From a bacterium (GTDB taxonomy: Bacteria; Pseudomonadota; Alphaproteobacteria; Caulobacterales; Hyphomonadaceae), in NCBI GenBank assembly GCA_016125045.1, contig WGML01000007.1, forward strand, positions 186,001-250,000: a stretch of DNA of 64,000 bases. Direction: 5' to 3'. Shown piece by piece: positions 56,329-64,000 of the stretch. Below the pieces are notes generated by a model. It did not search any database. It was given only the letters and a program-made list of their open reading frames with translations, and was not told where the DNA came from. Position 1 is the stretch's first letter, and every line of letters begins with the position of its first letter. A program made the position numbers and the translations under genes.

Positions 56329-59163
56329 ATGACGATGGATGGCACATCCGGCGGTGCGCCGATGCGGCGGATCAGGCCCGGTCCCTGGCGGATCGACGAC
56401 ATCGTCGACGCACGCAAGCTTCAGATCCAGCTTGACGCAGCCGCGCTGGACAACGCTTCGGACCCTGCCGCCAGACGTGCACGTGCAATCGATCTCATTC
56501 ATGCAGCCTGGTTCCGCGGCCGCATGATCGCCCAGGAGCGTCTGGAGGACGGCGGCGACGGGCTGGACACCGCCTGGCTCCTGGGCTCTGTTATGGATCA
56601 GGTGCTCGCCGGCCTCTACGGCTTCGTCACCAACCACGTCTATCCCTCCGCCAATCAGACGGAGGCTGAACGTCTTTCGGTAATCGCCGTCGGCGGCTAT
56701 GGCCGCCAGGTGCTGGCGCCATCTTCCGATGTCGATCTTCTCTTCCTCCGCAACTACAAGGCGACCGCCTGGTCGGAGAGCGTGATCGAATTCATGCTCT
56801 ACGCGCTCTGGGACATGGGGATGAAGGTCGGCCACGCTTATCGAACCATCGATGAGTGCATCAAGCTCGCACGCGATGACGTCACGATCCGCACCTCGAT
56901 CCTCGATCAGCGGCATCTGCTGGGCGACCCGCAGCTCGCATTGAAGCTGCAGGAACGCTTTCGGAAGGACCTGGTTGCGGGGAAAGGCGCTGAATTCGCC
57001 GCCGCCAAGCTCGCCGAGCGCGACGCCCGCCACGCCAAGGAAGGCGGATCGCGGTATCGGGTCGAGCCAAACGTCAAGGACGGCAAGGGCGGTCTGCGCG
57101 ATCTGCAAACCCTGTTCTGGATCGCGAAATATCTTCACGGCGGCGACACGCTCCGGCAGGTGCTGAACAACGCTGCTTTCGCGCCCGGCGATGCAGCGGT
57201 CTACATGCGCCAGGCCCGCTTCCTCTGGACCGTAAGGTGCCATCTCCACTACCTGACCGGCAGGGGAGAAGACCGGCTGTCCTTCGACCTCCAGCCCGAG
57301 ATGGCCAAGCGCATGGGCTTCAAGGCGCGCGGCGGGGTCAGCGCGGTCGAACGGTTCATGAAGCGCTATTTCATCGCGGCGAAGGAAGTGGGCGCCCTCA
57401 CGCGCATTCTCTGCGCATCGCTCGAAGCGGATGAAAAGAAGCGGCCAAGCGGCCTTCAGCGCTTTATTCCAGCGCTGCCGGCGCGCCCGATCGACGAGCC
57501 AGGATTTGCGATCGAGGGTGGGCGCCTCACGGTTTCCGATCCGGACCTCCTTCGGCGAGAACCGGTCAAGCTGATGCGGCTGTTCTGGCTCGCCGAGGAT
57601 CGCGGCATGGATGTTCACCCTGCCGCCATGAAGGCCATCCGTAACGCCGCTCGCCGCGTCGGGTCGGACCTTCGCGACGACCCGAACGCCCAGAAAATGT
57701 TTCTGGAAATCATTTCCGGCCGGAAGCATGCCGTCGCGGTCTTGCGACTCATGAGTGAGGCGGGATTGCTCGGTCGTTTCGTGCCCGAGTTCGGCCGCAT
57801 CACCGGGCAGACGCAGTTCAACATGTACCACCACTTCACGGTGGACGATCACACCCTGCGGGCGATCGAAATCATTCATGACATCGAGGCGGGCCGCTTC
57901 GCCGACGAACACCCCCTCGCGACGGAAATCCTGCCGAAGGTCCGGTTCCGCAAAGTCCTTTATCTCGCGATGTTGCTGCATGACGTCGGCAAGGGACTTG
58001 GCGACCAGCAGATCGAAGGGGCGAAGTCGGCCGAGATCGCCGCGATCCGCCTCGGCCTGAATCCCGAAGAGGCGGAACTCACGGCCTGGCTCGTCGGCCA
58101 TCACCTTCTGATGAGCGACACCGCGCAACGGCGTGATCTGTCCGACCCGCAAACGATCGCGCAGTTCTCGGCTGCCGTAGGCACTCTGGAGCGGCTGCGT
58201 CTGTTGCTCGTGCTCACGGTGGCGGACATCCGGGCGGTTGGTCCGGGGGTCTGGAATGGCTGGAAGGGGCAGCTCTTGCGGGACCTCTATCGGCTCACTG
58301 ACGCGGCGCTCAAGGGCGGCCGCACGGATGAGCGGAGCCTGCGGGCGTTGTTCGCTGAGCGCGCGAACGAGGCGCGCGCCGCGCTCAAGGCGTTGCGTCC
58401 GTCCGCATCGCCCGCGCTCCTGTCGGTCGAGGACGCCTACTGGGTTCAGTTCGGATCCGATGTGCATGAACGCCACGCGTCGCAGCTTGCGGACCCGGAC
58501 GCCGAAGTGTCGGCGGAAGTGTGGATCGATGACACACGATCAACGACCGAAGTTCTGGTGACGGCTCGCGATCGCATCGGACTGTTCGCGGACCTGTGCT
58601 CAACCTTCGCGGCCTACGGCGCGAACGTCACCGCGGCCTATCTCTATGAGGGCGAATCAAACCGGGTGCTCGACGTGTTCGAGGTTCAGGATTCGTCCGG
58701 CGCGCCGCTCGGCCTGCAGAACCGGTCGACGCTTGAGCGGCTGAAGCAGGACCTCAAGGCCGCCGCGCGCGGTGAGGGAGCGCGACGACCCTCCCAGAAG
58801 ATTCAGCCAAGCCGTCGCCATGCGGCGTTCATCATCGAGCCGACCGTCCGGATCGATCGGTCTGCCTCCTCTCGCTGGACGGTGGTTGAGGTTTCCGGCC
58901 GCGACCGACCGGGCGTTCTGCACGAGATCGCGCAACGGATGGTGGTCGCCGGCCTGTCAATCCGTTCGGCCCATGTCGGGTCCTACGGGGAACGGGTCCA
59001 CGACGTGTTCTACGTCGAATGCGAAGATGGCTCGCCTCTGCCGCCGGAGGCGGATGAGGCGCTGATCGCCGCGCTGGAGGACGTCTTCCATCAGTTCGCC
59101 CCCGCCGCGCCGTCGACCCCCGCGCGCACGCTTGCGCGCGCGCCTGCCTCCCCCGACCGCTGA
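56329..59163 (+). CDS. glnD: Bifunctional PII uridylyltransferase/uridylyl-removing enzyme
   Basis: GlnD senses glutamine and adds or removes UMP on PII, controlling nitrogen metabolism. The 944-residue protein has the nucleotidyltransferase motif VGGYGRQVLAPSSDVDLLF (121-139), helical and uridylyl-transferase-associated regions, the HD hydrolase domain with YLAMLLHDVGKG, and two C-terminal ACT domains (about 735-810 and 850-925, VTARDRIGLFADLCSTF and VSGRDRPGVLHEIAQRM) for glutamine binding. All parts are complete. mutS-glnD-murJ-trpS order is widespread in alphaproteobacteria. Confidence 0.97.
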   Translation: MTMDGTSGGAPMRRIRPGPWRIDDIVDARKLQIQLDAAALDNASDPAARRARAIDLIHAAWFRGRMIAQERLEDGGDGLDTAWLLGSVMDQVLAGLYGFVTNHVYPSANQTEAERLSVIAVGGYGRQVLAPSSDVDLLFLRNYKATAWSESVIEFMLYALWDMGMKVGHAYRTIDECIKLARDDVTIRTSILDQRHLLGDPQLALKLQERFRKDLVAGKGAEFAAAKLAERDARHAKEGGSRYRVEPNVKDGKGGLRDLQTLFWIAKYLHGGDTLRQVLNNAAFAPGDAAVYMRQARFLWTVRCHLHYLTGRGEDRLSFDLQPEMAKRMGFKARGGVSAVERFMKRYFIAAKEVGALTRILCASLEADEKKRPSGLQRFIPALPARPIDEPGFAIEGGRLTVSDPDLLRREPVKLMRLFWLAEDRGMDVHPAAMKAIRNAARRVGSDLRDDPNAQKMFLEIISGRKHAVAVLRLMSEAGLLGRFVPEFGRITGQTQFNMYHHFTVDDHTLRAIEIIHDIEAGRFADEHPLATEILPKVRFRKVLYLAMLLHDVGKGLGDQQIEGAKSAEIAAIRLGLNPEEAELTAWLVGHHLLMSDTAQRRDLSDPQTIAQFSAAVGTLERLRLLLVLTVADIRAVGPGVWNGWKGQLLRDLYRLTDAALKGGRTDERSLRALFAERANEARAALKALRPSASPALLSVEDAYWVQFGSDVHERHASQLADPDAEVSAEVWIDDTRSTTEVLVTARDRIGLFADLCSTFAAYGANVTAAYLYEGESNRVLDVFEVQDSSGAPLGLQNRSTLERLKQDLKAAARGEGARRPSQKIQPSRRHAAFIIEPTVRIDRSASSRWTVVEVSGRDRPGVLHEIAQRMVVAGLSIRSAHVGSYGERVHDVFYVECEDGSPLPPEADEALIAALEDVFHQFAPAAPSTPARTLARAPASPDR

Positions 59164-59175
59164 GCGGGCTCACAG

Positions 59176-60777
59176 ATGTCGCTCGCCCGAAACGTTTTCG
59201 TGCAGACCGGCTTCACGCTCGGGAGCCGCGTTCTGGGCTTTGCCCGCGACCTCGCCGCCAACGCCAGGTTCGGCGGGCAGGGACCGTTCATGGACGCCTT
59301 TGCAACCGCGTTGATGTTCCCGAACCTGTTCCGCAGGCTGTTCGCCGAAGGAGCCTTCGCGCAAGCTTTCGTGCCGGTCTACGCGAAGGAGCGTACAACG
59401 AGCGGTGACGCCGCGGCGGCGGCGATGGCGTCCGAGACCATGTCGTTCCTGATGTGCGTCGTCGCCGCGTTCTGCATCCTCGCCCAGATCGCGATGCCGT
59501 ATCTGACCCCGCTGCTGCTGTCGGCCTATATCCGGGAGCCGGAGACGATGCGAGTCGCGACGCTGATGACGCAGCTCACCATGCCCTATCTCGCCTGCAT
59601 GACGCTGGCCTCTTTGCTGTCGGGCGTATTGAACACGGCCGGACGGTTCGGCCTGTCCGCCGGCGTTCCCATCATTCTCAACATCTGCACGATCGCGCCG
59701 CTCCTGCTTGCGGCGAACCCGGAACAGGCGGCGATCATGGCCTCCGCTGCGGTGACCATCGCCGGGATCATGCAGGCGGGACTGCTCTGGTGGGGCGCGG
59801 CGCGCCTCGGTGTGCGGTTGAGATTTGGACTGCCGCGACTGACCGCGGTCGTGAGACGGGTGCTTGTGCTTGCGCTGCCGGGCGCGATCGCCGGCGGGGC
59901 GACGCAGCTCAACTCGCTGATCAGCCAGTTTCTGACCGGCGGGGACCAGGGCGCCCGCTCCGTCCTCTACAATGCGGACCGGCTCTATCAATTGCCGCTC
60001 GGCCTGATCGGGGTCGCTGTCGGGCTTGCCCTCACGCCGCGCCTCGCAAGGTTCTTCGCCATCGACGACAAGGCCGCTGCGCGGTCGAGCATGGATGACG
60101 GCGTAGGCCTCTCGATGGCCTTCACTCTACCAGCGGCGGTGGCGCTTCTGGTCATGCCCGTCTTCATCATCGACGCGACCGTGACGCGCGGCGCCTTCAC
60201 GAGCGAGGATGCACGCAGAACGGGGGAGGTGCTCCGCCATTTCGCATGGGGGGTGCCGGCCTTCGTCCTCGCCAAAGTGTTCACGCCGCCGTTTTTCGCG
60301 CGGCAGTTGACCGCCCAGCCGATGCGCTACGCCTTGATATCGGTTGCCGTGAGCACGGTGCTCGGCGCGACGCTGTTTTTCTCGCTTCCGGCGTTGAACA
60401 TAGACGGCGTCATCGGCCTGGCGATCGCCACAAGCGCGGCCGCGTGGCTCAATGTGGTGCTGCTGGCGTCGAAGCTGGCGCGCGACGGGGTCTACACGGT
60501 CGGGGCGAGCGCCTGGGCGCGTGTTCTGAAGCTCTGCGGGGCGTCGCTGGCGATGGGGGCGTTCACCGCCTGGTGCGCGATCAACTATCCGTTGCTTCGT
60601 GACCTCTTGTGGACCAAGGAAGTCGCGGTGCTCGCCGTGGTGCTTGTCTCGGCCGGGATCTATGCGGTCGCCGCCTTTGGCCTCGGGGCGGTCCGACCGT
60701 CCGAGATTCGCTCCGCCCTGCGCCGCGAGCAGGGCCCGACGGGCGGCGGCGACTTGCCCGGCGGGCTTGATGGCTGA
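59176..60777 (+). CDS. murJ: Lipid II flippase MurJ (MviN)
   Basis: MurJ flips lipid II across the inner membrane for peptidoglycan growth. The 533-residue protein has about 14 membrane helices. Family features are [67 protein letters not shown] [18 protein letters not shown] and [19 protein letters not shown]. It lies 12 bases after glnD and 89 before trpS. Confidence 0.96.
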   Translation: MSLARNVFVQTGFTLGSRVLGFARDLAANARFGGQGPFMDAFATALMFPNLFRRLFAEGAFAQAFVPVYAKERTTSGDAAAAAMASETMSFLMCVVAAFCILAQIAMPYLTPLLLSAYIREPETMRVATLMTQLTMPYLACMTLASLLSGVLNTAGRFGLSAGVPIILNICTIAPLLLAANPEQAAIMASAAVTIAGIMQAGLLWWGAARLGVRLRFGLPRLTAVVRRVLVLALPGAIAGGATQLNSLISQFLTGGDQGARSVLYNADRLYQLPLGLIGVAVGLALTPRLARFFAIDDKAAARSSMDDGVGLSMAFTLPAAVALLVMPVFIIDATVTRGAFTSEDARRTGEVLRHFAWGVPAFVLAKVFTPPFFARQLTAQPMRYALISVAVSTVLGATLFFSLPALNIDGVIGLAIATSAAAWLNVVLLASKLARDGVYTVGASAWARVLKLCGASLAMGAFTAWCAINYPLLRDLLWTKEVAVLAVVLVSAGIYAVAAFGLGAVRPSEIRSALRREQGPTGGGDLPGGLDG

Positions 60778-60866
60778 TAGGTCCGGCAGCCTGCCGGCGC
60801 GCTCAAGCGTTTCCGGCTGGGATCCGACGCCCCTCAGCTCCATTCGCCAGAAGAGCCGCCGCCGCC

Positions 60867-61892
60867 ATGTCTGACTCCGTCTATTCCGGACCCGAGCGCG
60901 TGTTTTCGGGGGTTCAGCCCTCCGGGAGGCTGCACCTCGGCAATTATCTCGGTGCGCTGGTGAAGTTCGTGGCGCTCCAGGCGACGCATGACTGCATGTT
61001 CTGCGTGGTCGACCTGCACGCCATCACCCAGCCTCAGGACCCGAAAGCGCTCGCCGACCAGACGCGGGAGATCGCCGCCGCCTATCTCGCGGCCGGCGTG
61101 GACCCCAAACGCGCCATCGTGTTCCCGCAATCCGCTGTGTCCGCGCACGCGGAACTTGGCTGGATTTTCAACTGCGTCGCCCGGATGGGGTGGCTCGAGC
61201 GCATGACGCAGTTCAAGGACAAGTCCGGCAAGGATCGCGAACGCTCGTCCGTCGGCCTGTTCGATTATCCGGTGCTGCAGGCGGCGGACATTCTCGCCTA
61301 CCGCGCGACGCATGTACCGGTGGGGGAGGACCAGAAACAGCACCTCGAGCTCAGCCGGGACATCGCCGACCGGTTCAACCGGGAGTTCAACGCGCCGGGC
61401 TTCTTCCCGCTGCCGGAGCCGCTGATCACCGGTCCAGGCGCGCGGGTGATGAGCCTGCGCGACGGCTCGAAGAAGATGTCAAAGTCCGACCCGTCCGATC
61501 AGAGCCGGATCAACCTCCTCGATTCGGCGGACGAGATCGCCAACAAGATCAAACGGGCGACCACCGACCCACATCCGTTGCCCGAAGCCGAAGACGGGCT
61601 GAAGGACCGGCCGGAGGTTGAGAATCTCGTCGGGATTTACGCCGCGATGTCGGGAAGGCCAGTGGCGTCGGTGCTGGGGGAGTGGGGCGGGGCGGGCTTC
61701 GGCAAGTTCAAACCCGCGCTCGCGGACCTGCTGGTGGAGCGTCTCGGCCCCGTGACGGCGGAGATGCGCCGTCTGATGGGCGACCCTGCGGAAGTCGACC
61801 GGGTGTTGAAGTACGGGGCGGCGCGGGCGGCCGCGATCGCCGCGCCGATCATGGCCGAGGTGCGCGCCGTGGTTGGTTTCTGGCGAGGGTGA
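60867..61892 (+). CDS. trpS: Tryptophanyl-tRNA synthetase
   Basis: TrpRS charges tRNA-Trp. The 341-residue class I synthetase has the HIGH-type motif [19 protein letters not shown], the tryptophan pocket [29 protein letters not shown] and the KMSKS loop [13 protein letters not shown]. Complete and of usual length. It is the last housekeeping gene before the restriction locus; the 102-base gap that follows holds nothing recognisable. Confidence 0.97.
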   Translation: MSDSVYSGPERVFSGVQPSGRLHLGNYLGALVKFVALQATHDCMFCVVDLHAITQPQDPKALADQTREIAAAYLAAGVDPKRAIVFPQSAVSAHAELGWIFNCVARMGWLERMTQFKDKSGKDRERSSVGLFDYPVLQAADILAYRATHVPVGEDQKQHLELSRDIADRFNREFNAPGFFPLPEPLITGPGARVMSLRDGSKKMSKSDPSDQSRINLLDSADEIANKIKRATTDPHPLPEAEDGLKDRPEVENLVGIYAAMSGRPVASVLGEWGGAGFGKFKPALADLLVERLGPVTAEMRRLMGDPAEVDRVLKYGAARAAAIAAPIMAEVRAVVGFWRG

Positions 61893-61994
61893 GGGGGCGG
61901 CAACGCGCGCCCAAGGCACCGGTCATCAAACGACCAACCGCTTGCGTCGGTAGCGACCACCCCTCACAATTGCGGATGACTCGGGGGGGTGAGC

Positions 61995-64000
61995 ATGCGT
62001 CTCAGTTGGAACGAAATGCGCGCAAGGGCGGCGGACTTTGCCCGCGAGTGGCGCGACGCCGGCTATGAGAAAGGCGAGACACAAAGCTTCTACAACGACT
62101 TTTTCGCAATCTTGGGAATCAAGCGGCGCTCGGTAGCGGTTTACGAAAAGCGCGTGGCGCGCCTCGATAATTCATCGGGCTTCATCGACCTTTTCATGCC
62201 CAAGGTGCTGCTGGTCGAGCAGAAGAGCGCCGGGCGCGATCTAGACCGGGCCCATGTCCAGGCCGAAGACTATTTCCTTGCCATCCAGGAAGCCGAACGC
62301 CCTCGCTACATCCTCGCGTGCGACTTCCAGACGTTCGACCTTAAGGACCTCGAGACCGGAGAGACGCTGTCTTTCGCGCTAGCTGATCTTCCCAAGCACA
62401 TCGACAAATTCGGGTTCGTGTTGGGCGCTAAGCGGCATGCCTTCAAGGACCAGGATCCGGTCAACATCAAGGCCGCCGAACTGGTCGGCAAGCTGCATGA
62501 TTCCTTGGAAGCATCGGGCTTCACGGGCCACGACCTCGAACGCTTCCTCGTGCGTATTGTGTTCTGTCTCTTTGCGGACGACACCGGCGTGTTCGAGCCG
62601 CGGAACCTGTTCTTGGACTTCATCGAACAGCGCAGCTCATAAGACGGTGGCGACCTGGGGGCAAAGCTTTCGGAGCTGTTTCAGACCCTTGACACGCCTG
62701 AAGACTCTCGTTTCGCCAATCTGGACGAAGACCTTGCGGCCTTTCCCTATGTGAATGGCGAACTGTTCTCCGGCGCCACTCGCATCCCCCACTTCAACCG
62801 CGACATGCGCGCAGCGCTGATCGACGCCGCGCGGTTCGATTGGTCTCCCATTTCGCCGGCCATTTTTGGCTCGTTGTTCCAGTCGGTGATGCATCCGAGA
62901 GAGCGCCGCGCTCAGGGCGCTCATTACACAACCGAGAAGAACATCCTGAAGGTCATCGGCCCCCTCTTCATGGATGATCTGCGGGCGGAGTTTCACCACT
63001 CGTGCGCCTTGAAGCGGGGCCGTGCTCAAGCGCTTGAGGCGCTGCAAGCAAAGCTCGCCTCGTTGCGCTTTTTCGATCCTGCATGCGGCTGCGGCAACTT
63101 CCTGATTATCGCATATCGAGAGCTTCGGCTCCTCGAGATCGAACTCCTGAAGCAGCTCCGCACCGGGGATCAGTTGGAGCTTGACGCCGCCGGCCTTTCC
63201 CTAATTGACGTGGACAAGTTCTATGGCATCGAGATTGGCGAGTTTCCAGCGGAAATCGCGCGCGCGGCGATGTGGATGATGGACCACATCATGAACAATG
63301 AGATGAGCCTCGCGTTCGGACAGAACTACGCACGCATCCCCCTAAAGGCCGCGCCGCATTTACATCATGCCGACGCGCTCGAGATCGATTGGAGTTCGGT
63401 GCTTGCCCCGGAAACCTGCAACTACATTCTCGGCAATCCGCCCTTTATCGGCGCCAAGTTTCAGACGCCCGCCCAGCGCGAACAGGTGCGCCGGATCGCT
63501 GGACTGGGCGGCGCCGGCGGCACGCTGGACTATGTGTCGGCCTGGTTTCTCAAAGCCGGCGACTATGTGAACCGCACGGCGAACCCGATTCGCATCGGCT
63601 TCGTGGCGACCAATTCCATCACACAGGGCGAACAAGTCGCACAGCTTTGGCCGCTGATCTTTGAACGCTGCGCCCTGGAAATCGCCTTCGCCCATCGCAC
63701 CTTCGCTTGGGGTTCGGACGCGCGCGGCAAGGCGCATGTGCATGTCGTGATCGTCGGCCTGGTCAAGCGCGAAGATGAGCCAGGCGAAAAGCGGCTGTTC
63801 GCCTATGCCGATATCAACGGCGATCCGGCGGAAACGCAATGCCCGGCTTTGAGCCCGTATCTTGTGAGCGCAGCCGGCTTGGCAAATCGCCATCTTGTCG
63901 TGGAAGAGACGGCGCGCGCGCTCAACGGACTACCGAAACTGATTATCGGCTCAAAGCCCATAGACGGCGGCCATCTGATTTTCAGCGATGCGGAACGCGC
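61995..64000 (+). pseudogene. MmeI-like type IIL restriction-methyltransferase, interrupted by an in-frame stop; C-terminus beyond window
   Basis: A fused restriction-modification protein of the MmeI/YeeA type. From ATG 61995 the first 215 codons encode the nuclease part with the PD-(D/E)xK set D65-x9-E75-x-K77 (FIDLFMPKVLLVEQK). Codon 216 is TAA (62640-62642). The same frame then continues without a shift into the helical linker (KLSELFQTLDTPEDSRF, FPYVNGELFSG, AQGAHYTTEKNILKVIGPLF) and an adenine-N6 methyltransferase with motif I FDPACGCGNFLIIAYREL and motif IV ILGNPPFIGAKF, up to the window edge. The specificity part is not seen. Normally the family has a single ~900-residue chain, so the gene is either inactivated or makes separate pieces (restart possible at GTG 62751 or ATG 62805). 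Confidence 0.85.

Noticed and set aside
56257..58476. Long minus-strand open frame of 739 codons opposite glnD
   Set aside because: It mirrors the conserved glnD coding sequence, has the Arg/Glu-rich composition of antisense reading in GC-rich DNA and no recognisable domain.
62640..62642. Recoding or programmed read-through of the TAA in the MmeI-like gene
   Set aside because: TAA is not used for selenocysteine or pyrrolysine and no recoding signal is known for this family; a mutation or sequence error is simpler.

Overview
The window is about 64 kb of GC-rich, very densely packed chromosome from an alphaproteobacterium. Gene order, GANTC-rich origin DNA, a CtrA-type half-site and several gene clusters point towards the Caulobacterales/Hyphomonadaceae/Parvularculales side of the class; I cannot name a genus. 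Almost everything is housekeeping. Many neighbours overlap by 1-20 bases, and the only gene-free stretch longer than 300 bases is the 378 bases between hemE and ppsR.

That gap (3793-4170) is very probably the chromosome replication origin. It lies between hemE and the DUF299/RP001 gene, the conserved position of the alphaproteobacterial origin, and holds a 70% AT stretch, three DnaA-box-like 9-mers and four GANTC methylation sites. Leftwards run hemE-hemH-hemJ-rho (minus strand; rho is cut by the window edge). Rightwards run ppsR-maf-aroE-coaE-dnaQ, then secB (minus), a Tim44-like gene, mltA, a Smr-domain gene, and the histidine operon hisB-hisH-hisA-hisF-hisE (minus).

14-28 kb: a membrane EAL phosphodiesterase with a broken GGDEF site; hslV and hslU with a DUF2157 membrane protein wedged between them; an HxlR regulator divergent from an SDR/DsbA-fold isomerase pair; a LysR regulator divergent from a small membrane protein and an alpha/beta hydrolase; a PfkB sugar/nucleoside kinase; an ATP-grasp ligase; a DUF169 protein; nth; DUF2244; a glyoxalase. 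Perfect inverted repeats upstream of hslV, upstream of the SDR gene and at the start of the LysR gene look like operators.

28-45 kb: an amidase, dapB, rph, the heat-shock genes hrcA-grpE and dnaK-dnaJ (with alkB, a DUF1217 flagellar-type protein and small unknown genes between them), an XRE/DUF2975 pair, rdgB-hemW, then the envelope-related set lpoA-like / rsmI-yraN-dolP-like.

45-62 kb: gshB, comM, a soluble hybrid histidine kinase with a pseudo-receiver (architecture like the c-di-GMP-controlled ShkA of Caulobacter), an AmpG-like permease, maeB (minus), mutS, glnD, murJ and trpS. The last 2 kb holds an MmeI-like fused restriction-methyltransferase gene, interrupted by an in-frame TAA and running off the window; it is the only clearly accessory locus.

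I found no rRNA, tRNA, CRISPR array, insertion sequence or prophage. No clearly new multi-gene system is visible; the best leads are the origin, the candidate operators, the hybrid kinase, the hslV-DUF2157-hslU arrangement and the broken restriction gene.
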